Shown here in pieces: positions 42,832-52,018 of a stretch of 64,000 nucleotides of DNA. The stretch comes from Rhizorhabdus sp049889055. GTDB lineage: Bacteria > Pseudomonadota > Alphaproteobacteria > Sphingomonadales > Sphingomonadaceae. The first letter of the stretch is position 1. Each line of letters opens with the position of its first letter. The stretch spans positions 1-64,000 of the forward strand of contig NZ_JBLTWO010000013.1 of NCBI RefSeq assembly GCF_049889055.1, given 5' to 3'. The notes below the pieces were generated by a model. The model saw only the letters and a list, made by a program, of their open reading frames with translations, was not told the DNA's origin and did not search any database. A program made the translations under genes and the position numbers.

Positions 42832-45216
42832 ATGACTCGTCGCAGGGATCAGGACGCGGCGTCGGCGCCATTGGCGGGCCATCTGGTCGTCGATCTGCTG
42901 GGTGGCGAGTTGGGCAAGATCGGGCACATCTTCGCGGATCTCGGCGCGAAGGTGTTCATGCCGCGCCTCTGTTGGGTCGACCACCCCGCAATCACGGGCA
43001 AGGCGGCTCTGACGGCTGCGGTCGCAGATGCGGGAAAGGAAAGGCTTGTCCTGTCCGGTTCGATCGAGGAACGCGCGCGCCAGCTGCGCGATCTCGCCCG
43101 TGACGCTGATCTTCTGCTGCTGCCTTATCCTTTGGCTGAGGACTATGGCGTCCCCGCCGCCGCCTTCGACGCGGTTCTGAAATCCCGCGCGGTGCGGATG
43201 ACGGTCAGCGGATTCGGCCTGGGCAATGCGTTTAGCGATTGGCAGGCGACCGATCCGGTGCTGCACGCCCTGTCGAGCGAACTGTCGCGATCGGGTATCG
43301 CCGGGCGCCCCCCCCTGCTGCCGCCGGGCCAGCTGGCGCTCGAATGCGCGATGTCGCAGGGTGCCTTCGTGGCGATGGCCGCACTCCACGCCGCGCAGCG
43401 GACGGGGCAGGGCGACCGGATCGACTTCTCGCTGCTCGATGGGGCCGTACAGGCGCTGGACCCGGGCTTCGGTATCGCCGGCAGCGCCACACTCGGACGC
43501 TCGGCGGCGGCGCTGCCGCCCGGACGCCCGGCCGCTGGGACTTTGTACCCGATCCACGCCTGTGCCGATGGGAAGGTCCGGATCTGCGTGCTGGCACCGC
43601 GCCAGTGGCAGAACATGTTCCGCTGGATGGGGTCGCCGCCGGCCTTTGCGGGGCCTGAATTCAACCGGCTCGACGTCCGGCAGGCGTCGTTGCCGCTGCA
43701 GGAGGCGATTGCGGCCTTCTTCGCCAAGCGGAGCAAGGCCGATCTCGTCGCCGAAGGTGCGTTGCAGGGCGTTCCGATTTCTGCGGTGCTGACACTGGAG
43801 GAATGTCTCGCGACCGATCATGTCGAAGCGCGCGGCGTGCTGGCCGAGACGCTGCTGGCCGACGGCAGACGGGTGTGGATTCCCGACAGCCCGATCCGGT
43901 TCGGGGACAGCGTGGGAGCGTCGACAAAGGCTGCTGCGAAGCGCACCCGTGAGATGCCGACGACCGCGCTTCCTCTGACCGGCCTCAAGGTCCTCGACCT
44001 CGGCGTGATCGTGGTCGGGGGGGAGCAGGGGCGGCTGCTTGCCGATCTCGGAGCGGATGTCGTCAAAGTCGAGAGCGCGGCCTTTCCGGATGGGACCCGG
44101 CACAGCTATCTGCCTACGGGCCTGTCGGTCGGCTTTGCCGCCGGGCATCGCAACAAGCGCAGCCTGGGGCTCGACTTGCGGCACCCGGAGGGCAAGGCGC
44201 TGTTCCTGCGCCTCGCGGCGGAAGCCGACGTGATCCTGTCCAACTTCAAGCCTGGCACGATGGAATCGCTCGGCTTCGACTACGCCACGATCGCCGCAGT
44301 CAATCCGGGCATCATCATGGTCGACAGCAGCGCTTTCGGGGCGGATGGCCCCTGGGCGGACCGGATGGGCTATGGGCCGCTCGTCCGTGCGGCGTCGGGC
44401 CTGACCAGCAAATGGTGCTATCCCGACGATCCGGCGGCGCACAGCGATGCCGTCACCATCTACCCCGACCATTCGGCAGCGCGTTATGGGGTCATCGCTA
44501 CGCTGGCGTTGCTCCATCGCCGCGCCGCGACCGGGCGCGGGGGCACGGCGTCGATCTCCCAGCTCGACGTGATGCTCGATCATTTCTCGGCAGAGATTGC
44601 CGGCAAAGCAGCCGGGATCGCAGACTGGAACGCGCCCCTTGATGCGCCGTGGGGCGTGTTTCGAGCATCGGGCGACGATAATTGGTGCGTCGTCACCGTC
44701 CGGGACGACGAGGACTGGAGAGCGCTCGCCCAGGTGATGGGACGGGCGGACTGGCTGTCCGACCACGCCTTGGCCGAAAGGGCCGGCCGGCTTGTGCGGC
44801 GGGGGGAGATCGAGGCGGCGGTTTCGGCCTGGATGATCGCGCAGGGCGCCGATGCAGCGATGCAGACGTTGCAGGCGGCTGGTGTCCCTGCTGCGCGGAT
44901 GCTGCGCATCGCCGACCTTCCCGACTTCCCTTATTATCGCGAGCGCGGCCTGTTCCGTGTCGACCGCCATCCGCATCTGGAGGAGGACGTGATCGCAGAG
45001 CGCTTCCACGCGCGCTCCGAAGCGGTCCGTGCGCTGCCTGCCATGCCTGCGCCGTTGATGGGGCAGCAGAGCGCCGAGGTCGTGCGCGACTGGCTGGCAA
45101 TGCCCGAAGGCGAGATCGACGGCCTCTTTGCCTCCGGCGCCTTGCAGGGTGTCGACCCGAAGATCGAACAGATGCTCGCTGCCGGGCTCGGTCGCGGCGA
45201 AAGATCGCCCGCCTAG
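42832..45216 (+). CDS. Tandem CaiB/BaiF-type CoA transferase, 794 aa
   Basis: Two family III CoA-transferase domains in one chain: residues ~15-370 (LAGHLVVDLLGGELGKIGHI) and ~380-790 (LTGLKVLDLGVIVVGGEQGR). By manual alignment with formyl-CoA transferase the catalytic Asp corresponds to Asp546 in IYPDHSAARYG of the second domain, while the first domain has no Asp at that place, so it is probably degenerate. The enzyme moves CoA to or from a carboxylic acid, a likely activation step of the cluster. It is followed at 56 bases by the thiolase-like gene and shares its direction. The acyl substrate is unknown. Confidence 0.85.
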   Translation: MTRRRDQDAASAPLAGHLVVDLLGGELGKIGHIFADLGAKVFMPRLCWVDHPAITGKAALTAAVADAGKERLVLSGSIEERARQLRDLARDADLLLLPYPLAEDYGVPAAAFDAVLKSRAVRMTVSGFGLGNAFSDWQATDPVLHALSSELSRSGIAGRPPLLPPGQLALECAMSQGAFVAMAALHAAQRTGQGDRIDFSLLDGAVQALDPGFGIAGSATLGRSAAALPPGRPAAGTLYPIHACADGKVRICVLAPRQWQNMFRWMGSPPAFAGPEFNRLDVRQASLPLQEAIAAFFAKRSKADLVAEGALQGVPISAVLTLEECLATDHVEARGVLAETLLADGRRVWIPDSPIRFGDSVGASTKAAAKRTREMPTTALPLTGLKVLDLGVIVVGGEQGRLLADLGADVVKVESAAFPDGTRHSYLPTGLSVGFAAGHRNKRSLGLDLRHPEGKALFLRLAAEADVILSNFKPGTMESLGFDYATIAAVNPGIIMVDSSAFGADGPWADRMGYGPLVRAASGLTSKWCYPDDPAAHSDAVTIYPDHSAARYGVIATLALLHRRAATGRGGTASISQLDVMLDHFSAEIAGKAAGIADWNAPLDAPWGVFRASGDDNWCVVTVRDDEDWRALAQVMGRADWLSDHALAERAGRLVRRGEIEAAVSAWMIAQGADAAMQTLQAAGVPAARMLRIADLPDFPYYRERGLFRVDRHPHLEEDVIAERFHARSEAVRALPAMPAPLMGQQSAEVVRDWLAMPEGEIDGLFASGALQGVDPKIEQMLAAGLGRGERSPA

Positions 45217-45272
45217 GGCTTCCGCGCTGCGGACCATGGACAGATAGAAGACCAGAGATTGAGGAGACAGGC

Positions 45273-46787
45273 ATGAATTCGAGCGTCGACGAAAGCCGCA
45301 TTCCCGTGATCATCGGCATCGGCGAGGTGCTCGATCGGCCGGCTAACGACCTTGAGGGCATGGACGCCTTCGAGCTGATGCTGGCAGCGCTCGAAGAGGC
45401 CGAGGCCGACAGCGGTGTCGATATCCTCGACGCGCTCGACTGGCTGGGGGTCGAGGACGAGATTTCCTTCCCCGATCCAGCGCCGCAGGAGCGGGTGGCG
45501 GCGCTGATGGGGCGCAGGCCCACGCATCTGCTGAAGACGCATGAGGCGAGCGGCGATGGGCCGATCAAGCTGATCAACGACGCCGCCAATCTGATCGGAC
45601 GCGGCGAGATTTCACTGGCAGCCGCCGTCGGGGCCGAGGCGTTGCGCACCGCCGCCAAACGCGCGCAGGCCGATATCGCCGCAGGTCGCGAGCCGCCGAA
45701 GAGTTCGATCGCGGAGGTCGCTCTCGCCAATGCCAAGCCGCTGGCGCGCAAGCATGGCCTGTTCACGCCGATCGACGTCTACCCACTATATGAAAATGCC
45801 GCCCGTGCGGCCTGGGGCCAGTCGCTGGCCGAGGGGCAGGCCGAAAGCGGCAGGATCGGCGAAGGCTTTGCGGCGGTCGCCGCCGCCAATCCCTATGCCT
45901 GGATCCGCAAGCCGGTCGATGCCGAGACGATCGCGACGCCGACGCCCGACAACCGCATGGTCAGCTTCCCCTATACCAAGCTGATGGTCGCCAATTCGAG
46001 CGTCAACATGGGCGCGGCGGTGATCGTTGCGAGCCTCGCCAAGGCGCGCGAGCTTGGCGTCGACGAAAGCCGCATCGTCTATATCGGCGCCGGCGCGGCA
46101 GCCCATGAGGATGAGGATTTTCTGCGCCGCGACAGCTATGCGCGTGCTGCAAGCCTCGAGACGACCGTCCACGCCGCGCTCGATCGCAATGGCGTCGCGG
46201 CGGGCGATGTCGACCATGTCGAGCTCTATTCCTGCTTCCCGATCGTGCCGAAGCTGGCGCGCCGTGCGCTGAATTGGCCGCTCGATCGGCCCTGTTCGGT
46301 CTATGGCGGGCTGACCTTCGGCGGCGGTCCGATCGGCAATTGCATGATGCATGCCGCCGCGCGGATGGTCGCGAAGCTGCGCGAAGGCGGTCGCCACGGT
46401 CTCATCGTCGCCAATGGCGGCTATGCGACGCACAGCCATTCGATGCTGTTCAGCCGTGAACCCGTTCCCGCCGGAACTTTTCCGCAGGACTATGACGTGC
46501 AAGCTCTGGCCGAAGCCAAGCGCGGCAAGGTCCCCGAATTGCTCGAGAGCTATGCGGGACCGGGCGAGATCGAAACCTACACCATCCCGTTCGACCGCCA
46601 CGGCCAGCCGCGCCACGCCACCATCATCGGCCGCACGCCCGATGGCGCACGGTTCGTCGCGCGCGTGCCCGAGACCGATACCGCGACGATCGGGATGCTG
46701 ATGGCTGAGGACAAACAATCCATAGGCGCGAAAGGAATAGTTTCGGAACGGACCGAAGGTCTGGCAATCTGGACGATGTCCGGCTGA
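45273..46787 (+). CDS. Thiolase-like protein, TLP1 type, lacking the nucleophilic Cys
   Basis: 504 aa. Thiolase fold with an additional C-terminal domain (about residues 400-504, ETYTIPFDRHGQPRHATIIG), the arrangement of mycobacterial thiolase-like protein type 1. In the segment where thiolases carry the nucleophile, this protein reads HEASGDGPIKLIN with Ala92, and the usual GHP loop is GGP (GLTFGGGPIGN). It is therefore unlikely to perform standard thiolysis; it may bind CoA esters or catalyse another step. ATG at 45273 follows GAGGAGACAG. Likely co-transcribed with the CoA transferase. Confidence 0.82.
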   Translation: MNSSVDESRIPVIIGIGEVLDRPANDLEGMDAFELMLAALEEAEADSGVDILDALDWLGVEDEISFPDPAPQERVAALMGRRPTHLLKTHEASGDGPIKLINDAANLIGRGEISLAAAVGAEALRTAAKRAQADIAAGREPPKSSIAEVALANAKPLARKHGLFTPIDVYPLYENAARAAWGQSLAEGQAESGRIGEGFAAVAAANPYAWIRKPVDAETIATPTPDNRMVSFPYTKLMVANSSVNMGAAVIVASLAKARELGVDESRIVYIGAGAAAHEDEDFLRRDSYARAASLETTVHAALDRNGVAAGDVDHVELYSCFPIVPKLARRALNWPLDRPCSVYGGLTFGGGPIGNCMMHAAARMVAKLREGGRHGLIVANGGYATHSHSMLFSREPVPAGTFPQDYDVQALAEAKRGKVPELLESYAGPGEIETYTIPFDRHGQPRHATIIGRTPDGARFVARVPETDTATIGMLMAEDKQSIGAKGIVSERTEGLAIWTMSG

Positions 46788-46808
46788 TCTGACCATAACC
46801 GGACGGGA

Positions 46809-46829
46809 GGGCGCCGGCCAACGGCGCCC
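46809..46829 (+). terminator. Hairpin between the TLP1-type gene and the LysR gene
   Basis: Perfect 8-bp arms GGGCGCCG and CGGCGCCC with a five-base loop, 21 bases past the stop codon and 21 before the GTG start of the LysR gene. No T tract, so it may be an attenuating rather than terminating structure. Confidence 0.45.
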
Positions 46830-46849
46830 CGCGGACGGGGAGGACAGAG

Positions 46850-47782
46850 GTGACGCCCATCGATATCCGGCAGATCCGCATGTTCGTGGCGGTCGCCGAC
46901 ACCTTGTCGTTCACGCGGGCGGCCGAAACGCTCCACGTCGCGCAACCCTGGCTGTCGGTCCAGATTCGCAAGCTCGAGGAACAGATCGGTTTCCAGCTGT
47001 TCCTGCGTAACCGCAACCGGGGCGTGCTATTGACCGAACAGGGCCACGCCTTTCTCAAGCCCGCGCGCAGCTATGTCGAAGCCGCCAATATGGTCGCCGA
47101 GGTCGCGCGCGACATGCGCGCGAACCAGGCCCAGTCGCTGCGGCTGGGCGCTCCGGACTTTTCTGCGGAAATTCCCGCGCGCGAAGCTCTGCTCGACCTG
47201 TTCCTCCGCCGCCATCCCCGGATCGAGATCGAGATCGTCAACGCCTGGTCGTCGCAGCTGGTCGATGCGCTGATGCGGCACGAGATCGACCTGGCATTCA
47301 CCGTCGGACCGTTCGAGCGCGAAGGATGCGAGGTGCTGGACCTCGCCCATTTCCGCTGGGCGCTGCTCGTGGACCGGGAGAGGGCTGATGCTCTGGGGCC
47401 GGACATCTCGCTGGAATCACTGCGGGGGCAGCAGATCGCCAGCTTCCGGCGCAACATCAATCCGATCTTCTACGACAGCATCGCGGGCCGTCTGTCTGCA
47501 CACGGGATCGAGGTTCTTCCGCTGCCCGAGTCATCACTCGCAGGCATTCGGCAGCATGCGATGCGATCGCATGTGCCCGTCCTGATGAGCGAATGGCACG
47601 CGGCATCGAATCTCGGACCCGATCTGACGATATTGCCCTTCTCTGAAACAGACTTCACCGTGGCGCTGCATCTCGTCAGGCGCGAGAATGACGACCGTTC
47701 CGCGGTGCGCGCGCTTTGGAGGCTGGCGAGCGAAGTCGCGCAAGCCAAGGTTGATAGCAATTTCGTCTCAACCACGGTCTGA
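46850..47782 (+). CDS. LysR-family transcriptional regulator
   Basis: 310 aa from a GTG at 46850 with GGAGGACAGA just upstream. The winged helix-turn-helix is MTPIDIRQIRMFVAVADTLS with FTRAAETLHVAQPWLSVQIR, and the C-terminal periplasmic-binding-like domain (about residues 90-295) senses a small effector, usually a pathway intermediate. It lies inside the catabolic cluster in the same direction as the CoA transferase and thiolase-like genes, so it probably controls them. A possible site is at 42701-42715. Confidence 0.92.
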   Translation: MTPIDIRQIRMFVAVADTLSFTRAAETLHVAQPWLSVQIRKLEEQIGFQLFLRNRNRGVLLTEQGHAFLKPARSYVEAANMVAEVARDMRANQAQSLRLGAPDFSAEIPAREALLDLFLRRHPRIEIEIVNAWSSQLVDALMRHEIDLAFTVGPFEREGCEVLDLAHFRWALLVDRERADALGPDISLESLRGQQIASFRRNINPIFYDSIAGRLSAHGIEVLPLPESSLAGIRQHAMRSHVPVLMSEWHAASNLGPDLTILPFSETDFTVALHLVRRENDDRSAVRALWRLASEVAQAKVDSNFVSTTV

Positions 47783-48003
47783 TACATATTAGACGCGATG
47801 GACCTCGCTACATAGCCTCTCAACCTAAGCCGGACGCCCGAAAAGACGCCGGCATGTGATGGAAGAGGATGTCCTTCGCGCGCCATGGCGCGCATCGGGC
47901 AAAATGCGGCTCCGACTGGAGGCGCAAGGCTAAGGCCGCTCTTCCGACATCGATGGATCGCCCACCAAGGGGCTTTTGCGCTTGTTCTGGTCTGGAGAGA
48001 AAT

Positions 48004-48792
48004 ATGGCTGATACCGAAGACGATGTGGTGCTTTACGAAGTCGTCGAGCAGCATATCGGCCTCGTGACGCTGAACCGCCCGGCCAAGCGCAATGCGGTCA
48101 ACGGCGCGGTTGCACGCACGCTCGACGCGATCGTCAAGAAGACAGAAGCGGACCCGGACATCTGGGCGGTGGTCATAACTTCCGCCGAGGGACCGACTTT
48201 CTGCGCAGGGGCCGATCTCGCAGAAGTCGCGGCCGGCCGTGCCGACGAACTCAGCACCCCCGACGGCGGTTTCGCCGGATTCGTCGAAGCCAGGCGGGTC
48301 AAGCCCTGGATCGCGGCGGTCAAGGGCAGCGCGCTCGGCGGCGGCCTGGAAATCTCGCTCGCCTGCGACCTGCGTGTCGTGTCGACCGAGACGATCGTCG
48401 GCCTGCCCGAGGTCAAGCGCGGACTGATCGCCGGGGCCGGTGGCATCTATCGCCTGCCTCGTCAGCTGCCCCGCGCGATCGCGCTCGAGATGATCGCGAC
48501 CGGTGAGCCGATCGGCGCTGCCCGCGCCGAGGCGCTCGGCCTCGTCAACCGCGTCGTTGCGGCGGAGCAGGTCGTGGAGACGGCGCTGGGCCTGGCCAAG
48601 GCGATCTGCGCCAACGCCCCGATCGCCGTGCGCGAAAGCCTCCAGGTGGCCCGGCTCGCGGCCGAGGTGCCCGAGGATGTTTCGATCGCGGCCACGCGAA
48701 AGGCCTTCGACCGGCTGGTGGTGAGCGAGGATTTCGCGGAAGGTCCGCGCGCATTCGTCGAGAAGCGCGCCCCCCGCTGGACGGGCCGCTGA
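48004..48792 (+). CDS. Enoyl-CoA hydratase/isomerase (crotonase family)
   Basis: 262 aa from MADTEDDVVLYEVVEQ, with GGAGAGA upstream. Crotonase motifs: LNRPAKRNAVNGAV, oxyanion-hole FCAGADLAEV, the first catalytic Glu in KGSALGGGLEISLACDL and the second in GLPEVKRGLIAGAGG, so hydration of a 2-enoyl-CoA is credible. It fits the beta-oxidation part of the cluster. Upstream in-frame starts are poor. Followed by the TonB-dependent receptor after 145 bases. Confidence 0.93.
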   Translation: MADTEDDVVLYEVVEQHIGLVTLNRPAKRNAVNGAVARTLDAIVKKTEADPDIWAVVITSAEGPTFCAGADLAEVAAGRADELSTPDGGFAGFVEARRVKPWIAAVKGSALGGGLEISLACDLRVVSTETIVGLPEVKRGLIAGAGGIYRLPRQLPRAIALEMIATGEPIGAARAEALGLVNRVVAAEQVVETALGLAKAICANAPIAVRESLQVARLAAEVPEDVSIAATRKAFDRLVVSEDFAEGPRAFVEKRAPRWTGR

Positions 48793-48937
48793 TCGCGCAT
48801 TCGGCGCGGTCCGATCGAGCCCTTGGCAGGACAGGCAAGACGGGGCGTCGGCTGTGCTGGCGCTCACCGGAGGAGTGTGCGCGTCGCCGGTTGGAGCCGG
48901 CTTTCGATAATCAAGACAGGTAAGGGGATGGTCTGAC

Positions 48938-51178
48938 ATGAGAAACAGGGTTTTGCTCGCCACCACCGCATTGGCGCTCGCCGCTGGGCCGGCCTGGGCG
49001 CAGACGGCGCCGCAGTCGACCGATGCCGGCGGGATCGAGGACATCATCGTTACCGCCCGCCAACGTTCGGAATCGCTGCAGTCGGTGCCGGTTGCCGTCG
49101 CCGCGATGGACGGTGCCATGATCGAGCGCACTTTCATTCCTGACGTCGACTCGATCGAACGCTTCATGCCCAATGTCGAACTCGGCCGGCATCCCTTCAC
49201 CGGCGGCGGCATGTCCGCCTCGATCCGCGGCATCAGCTTTGGCGATCTCGACCGCTCGTTCGAGCCGGCGGTCGCCGTCTCGGTCGACGGCGTTTTCCTC
49301 GCGTCCAACACGGGCGCGATGATGGACACGTTCGACATCGACGCGATCGAGGTGCTGCGCGGTCCGCAAGGCACGTTGTTCGGTCGCAACACCATCGGCG
49401 GCGTGATCAGCATCAAGCGCACCAAGCCGACGATGGACTGGGGCCTGAAGGGCCAGGTCACGGTCGGCAGCTATGGCGTGCGCGAATATAAGGTCGTCGC
49501 CAATGCGCCGATCGTCGGGGATGTGCTCGGCCTGAAGATTGGTGGCTATCGCGAGCGTAGCGACAGCTTCACGCGCCGTGCCAGCGACGGCAAGCGCGAG
49601 GACGGCATCAATCGCTATTCGCTGTTCGGCGCGCTGCGCTTCAACCCCAGTTCGGCGTTCGACGCGACGCTGTCGATCGACCATATCAACGACAAATCCA
49701 AATATCCCAGCCTGGTGCCATTGTCGGCCCCCGGCCAGACCTTCTGCGTCGCTTTCGGCGCCTGCATCGGGACGCAGGGCGAGCGGATCAAGGACAGCGG
49801 CTATAAGCTCGCGCTCGACGACTATCCGTTCCAGGCCAAGCTGAAGCACACTGCGGTGACGCTGAACGCCAAGCTGGACGTGATCGACGGCGTCTCGCTC
49901 GAATCGATCACCAACTACACCAAGCAGAAGGACGCGCTGAACGTCGAGAACACCGGTGGTGCACCGCTGGCGAACGGCGCACATATCTTCGTGTCGCTGC
50001 GCGACCAGACCGCCAACCAGTTCAGCCAGGAAGTGCGCGCGGTCAGCGATCTGGGCGGGGCGTTCGATTTCGTCGCCGGCGTCTATTATATGAAGTCCGA
50101 GTTCGACCTCGTGCAGCAGGCGATCGTCACCGGCAACCGCTCGCAATTCTTCGACGCCGGGCAGGACCTCAACGCCTATGCCGCCTATGCCGAGGCCTAT
50201 GTCGAGCCGATCGACAAGCTGCGGCTCACGGTCGGTGGTCGCTACACCCACGAGAAGAAGAAATTCTACATCCGCTTCCGCAATCCGACGAGCGGCGCGG
50301 TTACCGGCCAGTGCCCCGATGCGTCTTCGGCCTATGCGCCCTGCGCCGATCCGGCGGTGACCTTCAGCAAGTTCACCCCGCGGGTGACGGTCGACTATCG
50401 CTTCACGCCCGACATCATGGTCTATGCGGGTTGGTCGCGCGGCTATCGCTCGGGTGGCTGGAACAGCCGCGCTACCGTCACCACAGCGATCGGCCCCTAT
50501 GAGCCCGAGACGGTCGACAGCTATGAAGCGGGGCTGCGCACGACCTTCTGGAACAACCGCGCCCGTGCCAATGTCACGGTCTTCCGCGCGAAGTATAAGA
50601 ACAAGCAGGAAGAGGTGATCACTGCGTCGCCGATCAACCCGCTGATCACCCAGACCCAGGTGCAGAACGCGGCTTCGGCCACGTTACAGGGTGTCGAGGG
50701 CGAGTTCCAGCTGGCGCCGACCCGCTGGCTGAACCTGCGCGCTGCGTTCGGCTATATCGATGGGAAATACGACGCCTTCCTGTCCGCCGGGGCCGACATC
50801 CGTAATCTGCGCAACCTGCGCTATGCGCCGAAATGGTCGGTCAGCTTCGGCGGTGATGCGACCATTCCGGTCGAAGCGACGGGCGGCGAGATATTGATCA
50901 ACGCGAATTACAAATGGACCGACAAGTTCGCGACGTCGGTCATCCGCGATACGACGGGTCTGAACCGCGACTTCATCGATGCCTATGCGACGGTCGATGC
51001 GTCGATCGGCTATCGCCACGAACTGGACGACCGCAAGAATGTGACGCTGTCGGCCTTCGTGCAGAACGCCTTCCACAGCAACGGACGGCTCTATCGCAAG
51101 GTCATCACCGGGCCCTTCGCCTTCGCCAGCCGCGAAGTCGCGCGGACCTGGGGCCTGACGCTGGGCCTCTCATACTAA
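48938..51178 (+). CDS. TonB-dependent receptor
   Basis: 746 aa. Signal peptide (LLATTALALAAGPAWAQ), then a TonB-box-like region and plug with IEDIIVTARQRSESLQSVPV and VEVLRGPQGTLFGRNTIGGVI, and a 22-strand-type beta-barrel ending GLTLGLSY. It imports a substrate across the outer membrane with energy from TonB. Sphingomonads use many such receptors for organic compounds besides iron. Its place amid oxygenase, CoA transferase and dehydrogenase genes suggests uptake of the cluster's substrate. Confidence 0.94.
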   Translation: MRNRVLLATTALALAAGPAWAQTAPQSTDAGGIEDIIVTARQRSESLQSVPVAVAAMDGAMIERTFIPDVDSIERFMPNVELGRHPFTGGGMSASIRGISFGDLDRSFEPAVAVSVDGVFLASNTGAMMDTFDIDAIEVLRGPQGTLFGRNTIGGVISIKRTKPTMDWGLKGQVTVGSYGVREYKVVANAPIVGDVLGLKIGGYRERSDSFTRRASDGKREDGINRYSLFGALRFNPSSAFDATLSIDHINDKSKYPSLVPLSAPGQTFCVAFGACIGTQGERIKDSGYKLALDDYPFQAKLKHTAVTLNAKLDVIDGVSLESITNYTKQKDALNVENTGGAPLANGAHIFVSLRDQTANQFSQEVRAVSDLGGAFDFVAGVYYMKSEFDLVQQAIVTGNRSQFFDAGQDLNAYAAYAEAYVEPIDKLRLTVGGRYTHEKKKFYIRFRNPTSGAVTGQCPDASSAYAPCADPAVTFSKFTPRVTVDYRFTPDIMVYAGWSRGYRSGGWNSRATVTTAIGPYEPETVDSYEAGLRTTFWNNRARANVTVFRAKYKNKQEEVITASPINPLITQTQVQNAASATLQGVEGEFQLAPTRWLNLRAAFGYIDGKYDAFLSAGADIRNLRNLRYAPKWSVSFGGDATIPVEATGGEILINANYKWTDKFATSVIRDTTGLNRDFIDAYATVDASIGYRHELDDRKNVTLSAFVQNAFHSNGRLYRKVITGPFAFASREVARTWGLTLGLSY

Positions 51179-51187
51179 AAGGGGGTG

Positions 51188-51220
51188 TCGCAGGCGGGAA
51201 CTTTCGGTCTCCGCCTGCGA
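51188..51220. terminator. Hairpin between convergent receptor and SDR genes
   Basis: Perfect 10-bp arms TCGCAGGCGG and CCGCCTGCGA with a 13-base loop, ten bases past the receptor stop codon. No T tract, but the position between convergent genes favours termination. Confidence 0.65.
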
Positions 51221-51238
51221 GGCACCTCCATTATGGTA

Positions 51239-52018
51239 TCAGACCTGGCTGAAGCCGCCGTCGATCAGGAATTCGGCGCAGGTCACGAAGCTGGCGGCTT
51301 CCGAGCAGAGGAAGACCACGCCGCCGCCCATTTCGTCGGGCCGACCGAGACGACCGATCGGATGGCGCGCCTTGATCGCGGCTTCCGACACCTCCCGCGA
51401 GGGCACGGCGCCCAGTTCGATATAGCGGTCGATGATCGACCCGAGCATACCGGTGTCGACCCCGCCCGGATGGACGCTGTTCACCCGGATGTTGTAGCCG
51501 AGCGCGGCAAACTCTGCGCCAAGGCACTTGGACAGCATCTTCACCGCCGCCTTGCTGGTGCAATAGGCCGCGTTGAACGCCGCGCCGCGCAGGCCGCCGA
51601 CGCTGGAGAAATTGACGATCGAGGCACCGCCCTTGCGGGCCTTGCCGCCCTCCTTGAGCAGTGGCAGCAGCGCCTGCGTGCCGATCACGACAGAATCGAC
51701 GTTGATCGCGTTGACGCGGTGCCATTCGGCGAGGGGGGTGTCCTCCATCTTGCCGACGATCGACAGGCCGGCATTGTTCACCAGCGCGTCGAGGCGGCCA
51801 TAGTCGCGCTCGATCATCGCGGCGAGCGCGGCCCAGTCCTCGGCCTTGGTCACGTCGTGGCGCATCACTGCATCGGCGCCGATATCGGCGGGGGGCTCGT
51901 TGAGATCGGTCGCGATCACGGTCGCATTCGCGGCCTTCATCGCCTTGACGATTTCCCGGCCGATACCGCCGGCGGCGCCGGTGACGACCGCCACCACATT
52001 GTCGAGAGCGATCGTCAT
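51239..52018 (-). CDS. Short-chain dehydrogenase/reductase (SDR) 1
   Basis: 259 aa from MTIALDNVVAVVTGAAGGIG. NAD(P)-binding TGAAGGIG and the catalytic YCTSK motif are intact. Its ATG overlaps the stop of the previous SDR gene in an ATGA arrangement, so it is the last gene of a three-SDR operon. It oxidises an alcohol or reduces a ketone in the pathway; the substrate cannot be inferred. Convergent with the TonB-dependent receptor. Confidence 0.92.
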   Translation of the reverse strand: MTIALDNVVAVVTGAAGGIGREIVKAMKAANATVIATDLNEPPADIGADAVMRHDVTKAEDWAALAAMIERDYGRLDALVNNAGLSIVGKMEDTPLAEWHRVNAINVDSVVIGTQALLPLLKEGGKARKGGASIVNFSSVGGLRGAAFNAAYCTSKAAVKMLSKCLGAEFAALGYNIRVNSVHPGGVDTGMLGSIIDRYIELGAVPSREVSEAAIKARHPIGRLGRPDEMGGGVVFLCSEAASFVTCAEFLIDGGFSQV

